From the NCBI GenBank assembly GCA_949746285.1, contig CATJZH010000140.1, forward strand, positions 1 to 12,345: a stretch of DNA of 12,345 nucleotides. The letters are read 5' to 3'. Shown here piece after piece: positions 6,574 to 12,345 of this stretch. The notes under the pieces were generated by a model. It did not search any database. It was not told the origin of the DNA and worked only from the letters and a program-made list of their open reading frames with translations. A program made the translations under genes and the position numbers. How positions within the stretch are numbered: the stretch's first letter is position 1; the number at the start of each line of letters is the position of its first letter. Source of the stretch: an uncultured Clostridia bacterium (GTDB taxonomy: Bacteria; Bacillota; Clostridia; TANB77; CAG-508).

Positions 6574-7845
6574 TTGAAAAAAGTTAGTATAGTATTTATT
6601 ACATTTTTATTAATAATAAATATTTTAAGTATGTTTGTATATGCAACAGCACCTGCAGAACAACCTGCTGTGCAACAAGCAGAAGGACAAACACCATCAG
6701 GTGGAGAAGTAGTACCAAATGAAGAAAGTATAGACGATAATGAGGAATTAATTGAAAAAGATGAATTTGTAGTAAGTACATATGGAAAGATTATTGAAAC
6801 AAAAGAAGTAAAAGAAGTACAAACAGGAACAGTAACAGACAAAATTCAAGAGGTTGTTGTTGAAATAACAGAAGGAGATTATATAGGAGAAGAATTTGAT
6901 ACAGAATATATATTATCATATGATATTGATGGTAAAATATTGGCATATGAATTAGATGTTGGAGACAAAGTATCTGTACAAATTACAGAAGACGAGCAAG
7001 GAAATATATCAGTAACAGTTTTAGACATAGTTAGAGCACCATATTTAATAGGACTATTTTTATTGTTTTTACTAAGTATATTATTAGTAGGTGGTAAAAA
7101 GGGAATAAAAGCTATTTTAGGTTTATTGTTTACAATAGTATTAATATATTTTGTTATGATAAAAGGAATTTTTGGAGGGCAAGATGCAATTAAAAATTCT
7201 GTATTAACAATAGCTTTAATAATAATAGGAACATTTATAATAATAGGTGATGGTATAAACAAGAAAATATTAACAGCTGCATTAGGAACATTAGGAGGTG
7301 TTTTAACAGCAGGAATAATAGCTTTAATATTTAATCATATTGCAAAAATGACAGGAGCTTGTGAAGATGCAATACAATTAAGTATAAATGCATCTACAAT
7401 AAATTTTAATTTTAGAGATTTATTATTTGTAGGAATTATAGTATCAGCGTTAGGAGCTTGTATGGATGTTGGTATGTCAATAGCTTCAAGTTTAGATGAA
7501 ATAAAAATAAAAAATCCAGATATAACTTGGAAGGAGTTATTAAAAAGCGGAATGAATATAGGAAGAGATGTTATAGGAACAATGACAAATACTCTTATAT
7601 TAGCTTATGTAGGTGGATCATTAACACTAATATTATTATTTATGGCATGTAACATGAGCTTAACTGAGATATTAAATAAAGAAACAATAGCAGAAGAAAT
7701 TATATCTGCAGTTGCAGGAAGTATGGGAGTAGTATTTACAGTACCAATTACATCATTTATATATTCACTTTTAAATAAAGACAAAGTAATTTATGAAAAA
7801 GAAGCAAAAAATAAACTTAATGGTAAAAGAACTTTAAAATTGTAA
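6574..7845 (+). CDS. YibE/F-family multi-pass membrane protein
   Basis: The protein is 423 residues. The start is a TTG at 6574, with a G-rich site (6560-6565) 8 nt upstream; the ATG overlapping the previous stop is in another frame. Residues 1-24 form a signal peptide (likely cut near YATA). An extracytoplasmic region (about 25-153) begins Pro/Gln/Glu-rich and continues as a beta-rich domain with GKIIETKEV, QTGTVTDK and VGDKVSVQI. About seven membrane helices follow between 156 and 400. The family signatures are ALGACMDVGMSIASS (292-306) and GRDVIGTMTNTLILAYVG (330-347). YibE/F proteins are common in Clostridia and lactic acid bacteria; their biochemical role is not established, though a transporter has been suggested. 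It is the second gene of an operon with the DUF3298-like protein and ends at a terminator that overlaps its stop codon. Confidence 0.93.
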   Translation: MKKVSIVFITFLLIINILSMFVYATAPAEQPAVQQAEGQTPSGGEVVPNEESIDDNEELIEKDEFVVSTYGKIIETKEVKEVQTGTVTDKIQEVVVEITEGDYIGEEFDTEYILSYDIDGKILAYELDVGDKVSVQITEDEQGNISVTVLDIVRAPYLIGLFLLFLLSILLVGGKKGIKAILGLLFTIVLIYFVMIKGIFGGQDAIKNSVLTIALIIIGTFIIIGDGINKKILTAALGTLGGVLTAGIIALIFNHIAKMTGACEDAIQLSINASTINFNFRDLLFVGIIVSALGACMDVGMSIASSLDEIKIKNPDITWKELLKSGMNIGRDVIGTMTNTLILAYVGGSLTLILLFMACNMSLTEILNKETIAEEIISAVAGSMGVVFTVPITSFIYSLLNKDKVIYEKEAKNKLNGKRTLKL

Positions 7846-7887
7846 TGTCCATTTGGGGACGTTTGTTTATGGACATTTTTGTCCCAA
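7844..7887 (+). terminator. Terminator with interleaved second inverted repeat (REP-like)
   Basis: AATGTCCAT (7844-7852) pairs with ATGGACATT (7869-7877), a 9-bp stem followed by T's to 7880, so it works as a terminator overlapping the TAA. A second repeat is interleaved with it: TTGGGGAC (7853-7860) can pair with GTCCCAA (7881-7887) with one bulge. The two stems cross and could form a pseudoknot. The GGGGAC/GTCC wording recalls short dispersed repeats common in Clostridia. Confidence 0.7.
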
Positions 7888-7910
7888 AACTAACATATGT
7901 TATTTAAGAT

Positions 7911-7946
7911 AAAGTGCTAAATTCTAAAAAGAGTTTAGTGCTTTTT
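7911..7946 (+). terminator. Second terminator-like hairpin
   Basis: Bases 7911-7921 pair with 7934-7944 along 11 positions in RNA, two of them G-U, around a 12-nt loop. Five T's (7942-7946) close it. Because of the G-U pairs it folds only in the plus-strand transcript, which fits a back-up terminator for the YibE/F operon. Confidence 0.6.
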
Positions 7947-7966
7947 AAATATATTTTAATATAATT

Positions 7967-7996
7967 TTGAAATTGATAAATAAATAATTATATGAT
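7967..7996 (+). promoter_or_regulatory. Probable promoter of the acetyltransferase gene
   Basis: TTGAAA (7967-7972) and TATGAT (7991-7996) are 18 bp apart. The -10 box covers the ATG at 7992, which argues that translation begins at the later ATG (8031). Confidence 0.55.
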
Positions 7997-8030
7997 AGTA
8001 TCTATTTGTAATTTTGTTGGGGGAAAATAT

Positions 8031-8591
8031 ATGACTGAAAAAGATAAAATGTTATTAGGAGAATTATATAATGCTAATTATGATGAAGAACTTATAAAGG
8101 AGAGAATTACAGTAAAAGATAAATGTTTTGAATATAACAATATAAGACCAGCTAATATAGAATATAGAACCAAATTGTTAAAAGACATTTTAGGAAAATG
8201 TGAAGAAAATTTTTATATTGAACAACCTTTTATGTGTGATTATGGATATAATATAGAAATTGGGAAAAATTTTTATGCTAATCATAATTTAGTTATACTT
8301 GATGGTAATAAAGTTCAATTTGGAGATAATGTTTTTGTTGCTCCTAATTGTGCCTTTTATACATCTGGACATCCTTTAGACTATAAAGAAAGAAATAAAG
8401 GTTTAGAATATGCAAAACCTATAAAAATTGGCAATAATGTGTGGATTGGTGGAAATGTTGTTGTACTTCCAAATGTAACTATTGGAGATAATGTTGTAAT
8501 AGGTGCAGGAAGTGTGGTAAATAAAGATATACCTTCAAATAGTGTTGCAGTTGGAAATCCTTGTAAAGTTATAAAAAAATTAGAAGATTAG
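8031..8591 (+). CDS. Maltose/galactoside-type O-acetyltransferase (left-handed beta-helix)
   Basis: The protein is 186 residues, the usual family length. The ATG at 8031 is chosen over an in-frame ATG at 7992 because GGGGGA lies about 7 nt upstream and 7992 falls in the promoter. The N-terminal helical Mac segment (about 3-55) contains LLGELYNAN and the R..LL region. From about 60 come hexapeptide repeats (IEIGKN, VQFGDN, IKIGNN, VTIGDN, VVIGAG) that build the trimeric beta-helix. TSGHPLD carries the expected catalytic His114, and the C-terminal AVGNPCKVIKKL is typical. Such enzymes move acetyl from acetyl-CoA to a sugar hydroxyl in the cytosol. The exact sugar cannot be read from sequence; maltose, galactoside and cell-surface sugar acetylation are all possible. 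It is separated from the next gene by 109 nt with that gene's own promoter. Confidence 0.93.
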   Translation: MTEKDKMLLGELYNANYDEELIKERITVKDKCFEYNNIRPANIEYRTKLLKDILGKCEENFYIEQPFMCDYGYNIEIGKNFYANHNLVILDGNKVQFGDNVFVAPNCAFYTSGHPLDYKERNKGLEYAKPIKIGNNVWIGGNVVVLPNVTIGDNVVIGAGSVVNKDIPSNSVAVGNPCKVIKKLED

Positions 8592-8619
8592 AACCTACAA
8601 TTGCAGTTTTATGACTATA

Positions 8620-8632
8620 AACATTAAATGTT
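8620..8632. repeat. Palindrome upstream of the Xre gene (candidate operator)
   Basis: AACATT and AATGTT flank a single central A, a perfect 6-1-6 inverted repeat. It lies 13 bp upstream of the predicted -35 box of the regulator gene, where an autoregulator might bind. Binding is inferred. Confidence 0.35.
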
Positions 8633-8640
8633 AACAGGCA

Positions 8641-8653
8641 TTGCTTGTAGCAA
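8641..8653. repeat. Palindrome over the -35 box of the Xre gene (candidate operator)
   Basis: TTGCT-TGT-AGCAA is a perfect 5-3-5 inverted repeat that overlaps the predicted -35 hexamer. A repressor here would compete with RNA polymerase. Its right half TTGTAGCA recurs at 9217-9224, just after the regulator gene. Confidence 0.4.
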
Positions 8654-8673
8654 CAGACGATTCTTTATATAAT
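8645..8673 (+). promoter_or_regulatory. Promoter of the Xre/kinase/CYTH/MazG unit
   Basis: A perfect TATAAT (8668-8673) is preceded at 17 bp by TTGTAG (8645-8650), a weak -35 box. It gives a leader of about 20 nt with AAAGGAG (8685-8691). No other promoter was found before the three genes downstream. Confidence 0.6.
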
Positions 8674-8700
8674 ATTTTATAAAGAAAGGAGTTGTTAAAA

Positions 8701-9210
8701 ATGTTAAAAGAAAATATTAAACAATTAAGAAAATCAAAAGGACTTTCGCAAGAAGAACTTGCTATTAAATTAAATGTGGTAAGACAAACAATTTCTAAAT
8801 GGGAACAAGGATTGTCAGTTCCTGATTCAGAAATGCTAGTTTCAATATCAGAGGCTCTTGAAACACCAGTAAGCACTTTGCTTGGAGAAGATATTTTAGA
8901 GTCAAAAGTAGATGATTTGAAAGCAATTTCTGAAAAATTAGAGATAATAAACTTACAACTATTACAAAGGAATAATGCAAGAAGAAAAATAATTCATTGG
9001 ATACTAATTTCATTATGTATAATTATAATGATAATTTTTATCATTTTGTTTTTAATAGAGAGTCCTTATTTTAATTGGGATTATAATAATCCTGAAAGTC
9101 TTGTTTTAGGTGTTGCTTTTCATTCTTTTGAGTGGATATTTGTTAGGGTAGCACCAATTATTTTTATCTTATCAACTATTGGGATTATATTAACTACGAA
9201 GAAAAATTAA
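8701..9210 (+). CDS. Xre-family regulator with C-terminal membrane segments
   Basis: The protein is 169 residues. The ATG at 8701 follows AAAGGAG by 9 nt; a TTG at 8692 overlaps the end of that site and is unlikely. Residues 3-61 are a helix-turn-helix of the Xre/Cro type with the core LSQEELA.KLNV.RQTISKWE and PDSEML. A short helical linker (about 62-95) leads to two hydrophobic stretches, 97-119 and about 146-166, joined by an aromatic loop. It is therefore probably a membrane-tethered DNA-binding protein that may sense the envelope or a small molecule and repress its own promoter, where two palindromes lie. The kinase gene starts 53 nt downstream with no terminator. The DNA-binding call is firm; the signal and targets are unknown. 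Confidence 0.9.
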   Translation: MLKENIKQLRKSKGLSQEELAIKLNVVRQTISKWEQGLSVPDSEMLVSISEALETPVSTLLGEDILESKVDDLKAISEKLEIINLQLLQRNNARRKIIHWILISLCIIIMIIFIILFLIESPYFNWDYNNPESLVLGVAFHSFEWIFVRVAPIIFILSTIGIILTTKKN

Positions 9211-9216
9211 AAAGGT

Positions 9217-9224
9217 TTGTAGCA
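9217..9224 (+). repeat. Second copy of the octamer TTGTAGCA
   Basis: TTGTAGCA here matches 8645-8652 exactly. It is part of a small inverted repeat, TTTGT-AGC-ACAAA (9216-9228 or so), lying between the regulator gene and the kinase gene. It may be a second site for the same regulator, or chance. Confidence 0.25.
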
Positions 9225-9263
9225 CAAATACAACTTATTGAGAAGGTAATTTGGAGGAAAACT

Positions 9264-9899
9264 ATGTTTCCAGAAAGTGTAAATAAATATGTAAAAAATC
9301 TTCAGTATACCATTGATACAATAGGACGTAGTGAAGATGAAGTATATATTTTTGAGAACAAATATATACTTAAAGTATCTATTGATAAAAAAAGATTATT
9401 ACGAGAGAAAGAAGCAATGGATTATCTTAATTTAAATAATATACCAGGCAGTAAAAGTATTTGTTATACACAAGAAAATAATAAATGCTACTATTTAAGA
9501 ACTTATATTAATGGTTATAGTTTAATTGATGTAAGATTTATAAATAATCCTGATTTATTAATAAAAACTTTAGTGAAAGTAATAAAAATATTAAGAAGTT
9601 TAGATGATGCAAAATGTCCATTTAAATCTACAGATAATGTGGGAAATGACTTTATTCATGGAGACTTGTGCTTGCCTAATATTTTGGTAAATGAAAAGAA
9701 TGATTTTACAGGATTTATAGATTTAGATAATTCAGGTCTAGGTGATAAATGGTATGATTACTCATGGTTATTATGGAGTTTGGAATATAATTTAAAATCT
9801 GATAAATATAATAATATTTTGTTAAATGAACTTAACTTAGAATTTAATAAGGAAAAGTATTATATGTATATTCCAGAATCTTATCGTAACGATAAATAG
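9264..9899 (+). CDS. APH(3')-like phosphotransferase, shortened
   Basis: The protein is 211 residues; GGAGGA (9253-9258) precedes the ATG. It follows the aminoglycoside 3'-phosphotransferase fold: ATP-binding lobe with Lys37 (in YILKVS) and Glu48 (in REKEAM), then HGDLCLPN with catalytic Asp134 and Asn139, and FIDLDNSG with metal-binding Asp153, followed by GDKWYDYSWLLWSL. By memory, the closest well-known relative is APH(3')-IIIa (264 residues). About 48 residues are missing between the CPF motif (118-120) and the HGD motif, where the family has helices of the substrate pocket, and the C-terminal ELF that touches aminoglycosides is replaced. All catalytic residues remain, so it is probably an active kinase on some small hydroxylated molecule. 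Drug resistance should not be assumed. It sits in a row with CYTH and MazG-like genes. Confidence 0.8.
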   Translation: MFPESVNKYVKNLQYTIDTIGRSEDEVYIFENKYILKVSIDKKRLLREKEAMDYLNLNNIPGSKSICYTQENNKCYYLRTYINGYSLIDVRFINNPDLLIKTLVKVIKILRSLDDAKCPFKSTDNVGNDFIHGDLCLPNILVNEKNDFTGFIDLDNSGLGDKWYDYSWLLWSLEYNLKSDKYNNILLNELNLEFNKEKYYMYIPESYRNDK

Positions 9900-9927
9900 A
9901 AACATATTTATAATTTGGAAAGTAAAA

Positions 9928-10482
9928 ATGAAAGGATATAGATTAGATATGCTTAATGAGGAATTAGAAATTGAGAAAAAATATAAGGTAAAAGAATTAC
10001 CTGAAAATTTAAGTAGTTTTGAATATGAACTAATAGAACAGTCTTATTTAAACAAAGGTGGAGCACCTATCAGATTAAGAAAATTTATAAAAGGCGATGA
10101 AATGCGTTGCGTTTTTTCGAAAAAATCTAGAATTTCTGAGAAGACCTTTGAATGTATAGAACATAATGTTGAGTTACCTGAAAGAATTTATCAAGAATTG
10201 CTTAAAGCTAAAGAAGGTAGAACAATAATAAAAACTAGATATAAAATACCTTTAACAGATAAATTAAAAATAGATTTGGATGTATTTCATGATTTTTTTG
10301 AAGGAGTTTGTACAGCAGAAATTGAGTATGAATCAGTTAAACAAGCTAATAGTTATGTAGTTCCTGATTGGCTAGGAGAGGAATTAACTAATTTTGATAA
10401 GTTAACAAATAACTATATGGCAACTCAAGCAAGTAATATTAATGAATATATCGATTTTATGCCAACAATAATAATGAAATAG
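9928..10482 (+). CDS. CYTH-domain (triphosphate tunnel) protein
   Basis: The protein is 184 residues. The ATG at 9928 has GGAAAG 5 nt upstream; an in-frame ATG at 9949 with AAAGGA farther away is also possible and would not affect the domain. The CYTH signature ExExK is Glu14, Glu16, Lys18. Other tunnel residues follow in order: IRLR (Arg49, Arg51), KK near 65, Arg104 in KTRYK, KIDLDVF with Asp116 and Asp118, and AEIEYE with Glu131 and Glu133. These charges line a tunnel that binds a triphosphate and metal. Known members are thiamine triphosphatase, inorganic triphosphatase and class IV adenylate cyclase, and the sequence alone does not tell which. An extension after about 165 (N/I/Y-rich) is beyond the usual domain. 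It lies 28 nt after the kinase and 41 nt before the MazG-like gene, so all three are probably co-transcribed. Confidence 0.85.
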   Translation: MKGYRLDMLNEELEIEKKYKVKELPENLSSFEYELIEQSYLNKGGAPIRLRKFIKGDEMRCVFSKKSRISEKTFECIEHNVELPERIYQELLKAKEGRTIIKTRYKIPLTDKLKIDLDVFHDFFEGVCTAEIEYESVKQANSYVVPDWLGEELTNFDKLTNNYMATQASNINEYIDFMPTIIMK

Positions 10483-10523
10483 TAATTAAAGTAATAGTAA
10501 GGAAGTTATAAGGAGAGTCTGAT

Positions 10524-10835
10524 ATGAGAGAAATTCAGAAAAAAGTTAATAATATGATTAAAAAGTATGATTTAAATAATTCTATAGAAATGAGATTTAT
10601 AGATTTGGTTTCTGAGGTTGGAGAATTAGGAAAAGAAATTTTAAAGAGTAATGACTATGGAAAAATAGAATTTTCAAAAACAGAAAATATTAAATCAGAA
10701 ATTGGAGATGTTTTATTTTCTTTAGTTTGTATTGCAAATGAATTAGATATAGATTTAAAAGATACACTAGATGAAGTAATAGCAAAGTATGATTCTAGAT
10801 TTTTAGAAAAAGGGAATATTGAATCTGGTAGATAG
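10524..10835 (+). CDS. MazG-like NTP pyrophosphohydrolase
   Basis: The protein is 103 residues, the size of a single MazG-like domain. AAGGAGA (10510-10516) precedes the ATG by 7 nt. The metal site is visible as ExxE (Glu31, Glu34, in SEVGELGKE) and ExxD (Glu59, Asp62, in SEIGDVLFS), followed by the helix LVCIANELDIDL typical of the all-alpha NTP pyrophosphatase fold. Such enzymes cut NTPs or modified nucleotides to the monophosphate and pyrophosphate and usually work as dimers or tetramers in the cytosol. Many clean up damaged or non-standard nucleotides; some take part in growth control or phage interactions. It closes the Xre/kinase/CYTH unit and is followed by a strong terminator. Substrate is unknown. 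Confidence 0.9.
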   Translation: MREIQKKVNNMIKKYDLNNSIEMRFIDLVSEVGELGKEILKSNDYGKIEFSKTENIKSEIGDVLFSLVCIANELDIDLKDTLDEVIAKYDSRFLEKGNIESGR

Positions 10836-10857
10836 TAGATAATAGTAACAGAAAAAG

Positions 10858-10902
10858 TAAAAAAGGATTTTTTGAAGTCAATCTCCAAAAAATCCTTTTT
10901 TA
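10858..10902. terminator. Strong bidirectional terminator between the MazG-like gene and htrA
   Basis: Bases 10858-10874 pair perfectly with 10886-10902: a 17-bp stem with an 11-nt loop and a GGAT/ATCC core, flanked by six A's on the left and six T's on the right. It serves both converging genes, ending 6 nt from the htrA stop codon. Confidence 0.93.
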
Positions 10903-10908
10903 AAACTT

Positions 10909-12198
10909 TTATCTAAATAAATCAAATATTGAACCAGGAACTTGAGGGTTTCCATTTTGGTTAGAATTATTAGTCTCTTCTTTCTCTTCAGGCATTTCTT
11001 CCAATTTTATTTGTATATCTATATTTTCATTATTTCTATATACTGATAAAGTAACAGTATCACCAATATTATGAGTATATTTGATTTTATTTAATTCATT
11101 AACTGATTTTACATCTGTGCCTTCAATTTTTGTAATTATATCAGACTGTTTAAGTCCAGCATTACTTGCAGGTGAGTTTTCTTCAACAGATTCTACATAA
11201 ATACCTTCTGGTAAGTTATATCTTTTAGCTGTTGCAGTATCAACTGAAGAACCTTGGATTCCAATATAAGGTCTTTTTACTGTTTTATATTCAATAAGCT
11301 GATTAACAATAGATGTAGTTGAAGAAATAGGAATAGCAAATCCAATACCTTCAATTCCTGTTCCTGCTAATTTTAATGTGTTAACACCAATTACTTCTCC
11401 TTGAGAATTAACTAAGGCACCACCACTATTTCCAGAATTTATAGGTGCATCAGTTTGTATAGCATAGTAAACTGTACCCTCACTATTTACTTCTCTATTT
11501 ACAGCACTAACTATACCGCTAGTTACAGAGTAATCCATACCTAAAGGGTTACCAACAGCCATAACAAATTCTCCAACTTTAACATTATCAGAATTTCCTA
11601 AAGTAGCGGGAATTAATCCAGTTTTATCTATTTTTAAAACTGCCAAATCTGTGTAAGTATCTGTACCAACAACAGTTGCATCAAAAGTTTCTTCTTGATT
11701 ATATAAATTAACTTTTATAGAAGTAGCTTTTCCTATTTCATAATAATATGAAGAGCTTTCTGAAGATATTACATGATTATTAGTTAATATATATCCATCT
11801 TCTGAAATAATAATACCAGATCCTCCAGCATCAGATGTTGAGCTACCTCCAAAGACTGAATTAACAGGGAAAGTTACTGTTATACCAACAACAGAAGGTA
11901 ATACTTTTTCTGCTACAGCAATAGATGTGTTAGAGTACTCTGATAAATTTACCAAATTTACACTAGAATCAGATGAACTAGTTGATGTAGTAATTGGTTT
12001 TGAAATAGTGCTTCCCATAAGTTTATTTTTTATTGTAGGAACTCCGAAACAAGTACCAATAACTAAAGTAGCTCCAACTATTCCAGAAATGAAAGGGACA
12101 AAAACAGATTTTCCAAATCCTCCTGATGAATAGTTTTTTACAGAACTTTTTCTAAAAGAATTATCGTTACTAAAATTAAAATTATTTTCATTATCCAT
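10909..12198 (-). CDS. htrA: HtrA/DegP-like membrane-anchored serine protease with PDZ domain
   Basis: The protein is 429 residues. GGAGG lies about 8 nt before the ATG. A polar Asn/Ser-rich cytosolic tail (1-30) precedes one membrane helix (about 32-54) and a Ser/Thr linker (63-85). The trypsin-like domain (about 90-300) has the full catalytic triad: His142 in TNNHVIS, Asp184 in TDLAVLKI, and Ser258 in GNSGG, plus VGNPLG and GIGFAIP. One PDZ domain (about 309-400) starts with RPYIGI and contains NSPASNAGLKQSDIIT. The tail (401-429) is Glu/Asn/Pro-rich and ends IFDLFR. The layout matches the HtrA/HtrB/YyxA proteases of Bacillota, which degrade or refold misfolded exported proteins at the outer face of the membrane, often under envelope-stress control. 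It is a single gene converging on the MazG-like gene. The family call is very firm; the regulator is not visible. Confidence 0.95.
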   Translation of the reverse strand: MDNENNFNFSNDNSFRKSSVKNYSSGGFGKSVFVPFISGIVGATLVIGTCFGVPTIKNKLMGSTISKPITTSTSSSDSSVNLVNLSEYSNTSIAVAEKVLPSVVGITVTFPVNSVFGGSSTSDAGGSGIIISEDGYILTNNHVISSESSSYYYEIGKATSIKVNLYNQEETFDATVVGTDTYTDLAVLKIDKTGLIPATLGNSDNVKVGEFVMAVGNPLGMDYSVTSGIVSAVNREVNSEGTVYYAIQTDAPINSGNSGGALVNSQGEVIGVNTLKLAGTGIEGIGFAIPISSTTSIVNQLIEYKTVKRPYIGIQGSSVDTATAKRYNLPEGIYVESVEENSPASNAGLKQSDIITKIEGTDVKSVNELNKIKYTHNIGDTVTLSVYRNNENIDIQIKLEEMPEEKEETNNSNQNGNPQVPGSIFDLFR

Positions 12199-12240
12199 TT
12201 TTCTTTACCTCCGTAATAAAAATATTTGTATTTAAATATA

Positions 12241-12293
12241 TAATAACGCAAAAAATATTTAGATACAATAGAAATATATGAGAAAAAATTCAA
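12241..12293 (-). promoter_or_regulatory. Promoter region of htrA (two overlapping candidates)
   Basis: On the minus strand TTGAAT (12293-12288) and TATTGT (12270-12265) are 17 bp apart. A second set, TTGTAT overlapping that -10 box and TATTAT closer to the gene, is also 17 bp apart. Either gives a leader of about 35-65 nt. Sequence alone does not say which is used. Confidence 0.5.
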
Positions 12294-12305
12294 TTTTTTA
12301 TTGAA
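12289..12305. repeat. Inverted repeat over the upstream htrA -35 box
   Basis: TTCAAT (12289-12294) and ATTGAA (12300-12305) flank five T's, a perfect 6-5-6 repeat that covers one candidate -35 hexamer. It may be an operator, though such repeats also arise by chance in AT-rich DNA. Confidence 0.3.
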
Positions 12306-12345
12306 ATATTTTTATCATATATATATAATAACGTTATAATATTAA

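Noticed and set aside
6879..7262. Open frame of 127 codons on the minus strand
   Set aside because: It is antisense to the YibE/F gene, which has clear family motifs; its hydrophobic content only mirrors that gene's codons.
7911..7944. Possible CIRCE (HrcA) operator, because GTGCTAA and TTAGTGC both occur
   Set aside because: CIRCE needs true inverted arms TTAGCACTC and GAGTGCTAA. Here the arms pair only through G-U in RNA, and a T run follows, so a terminator is the better reading.
7992..8030. Longer N-terminus for the acetyltransferase
   Set aside because: The ATG at 7992 lies within the predicted -10 box and lacks a ribosome binding site, while the ATG at 8031 has GGGGGA and gives the normal family length.
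9264..9899. Calling the APH-like gene an aminoglycoside resistance gene
   Set aside because: The substrate-lobe helices and drug-contacting C-terminus of APH(3') are missing, so only the kinase fold is supported.
11927..12133. Open frame of 68 codons on the plus strand
   Set aside because: It is antisense to the linker and membrane anchor of htrA and has no ribosome binding site.
12328..12340. Plus-strand TATAAT with palindrome ATAACGTTAT at the right edge
   Set aside because: No -35 box lies at a usable distance and no gene follows inside the window; short AT palindromes are expected by chance here.

Overview
This window looks like a chromosomal segment of a very AT-rich, endospore-forming Clostridia-type Bacillota. 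Most genes appear to be roughly 20-30% G+C by eye. The support is the base composition, the AGGAG-type ribosome binding sites, consensus sigma-A promoters, a ClpE-type ATPase with an N-terminal zinc finger, a YibE/F membrane protein, and a BofC-like sporulation protein behind an exact match to the textbook sigma-G promoter. No genus can be named from this alone. No tRNA, rRNA, CRISPR array, transposase or integrase was seen.

Left part (1-3111). The window opens inside comEC, the DNA-uptake channel gene. Its last membrane segments and complete metallo-beta-lactamase-like domain run from base 1 to 996. Next is a self-contained unit (about 1067-2440): a sigma-A promoter, a leader hairpin, a secreted protein of unknown function and a 14-bp terminator stem. 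Its G+C is clearly higher than that of its neighbours, which suggests recent transfer. A small BofC-like membrane-anchored protein follows, then a terminator shared with the convergent clpE.

Middle (3119-7944). The minus-strand clpE-type gene encodes an AAA+ unfoldase with a ClpP-docking loop. Two adjacent palindromes lie between its promoter and its start codon, and no CtsR or CIRCE operator was found. Diverging from it is a two-gene operon: a membrane-anchored DUF3298/RsiV-like protein and a YibE/F-family multi-pass protein with a TTG start. The operon ends in an unusual interleaved inverted repeat and a second hairpin.

Right part (7945-12345). This holds a run of small accessory genes on the plus strand: a maltose/galactoside-type O-acetyltransferase, an Xre-type regulator with a membrane tail, a shortened APH(3')-like kinase, a CYTH triphosphate-tunnel protein and a MazG-like NTP pyrophosphohydrolase. 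The last four are closely spaced, have no internal terminator, and are probably one transcription unit. A 17-bp bidirectional terminator separates them from the convergent htrA, a membrane-anchored trypsin-like protease with one PDZ domain. Its promoter region reaches the right edge.

Taken together, the core genes concern the envelope and protein quality control (ClpE, HtrA), DNA uptake (ComEC) and sporulation (BofC-like). The most novel parts are the transferred secreted-protein cassette and the Xre/kinase/CYTH/MazG cluster.
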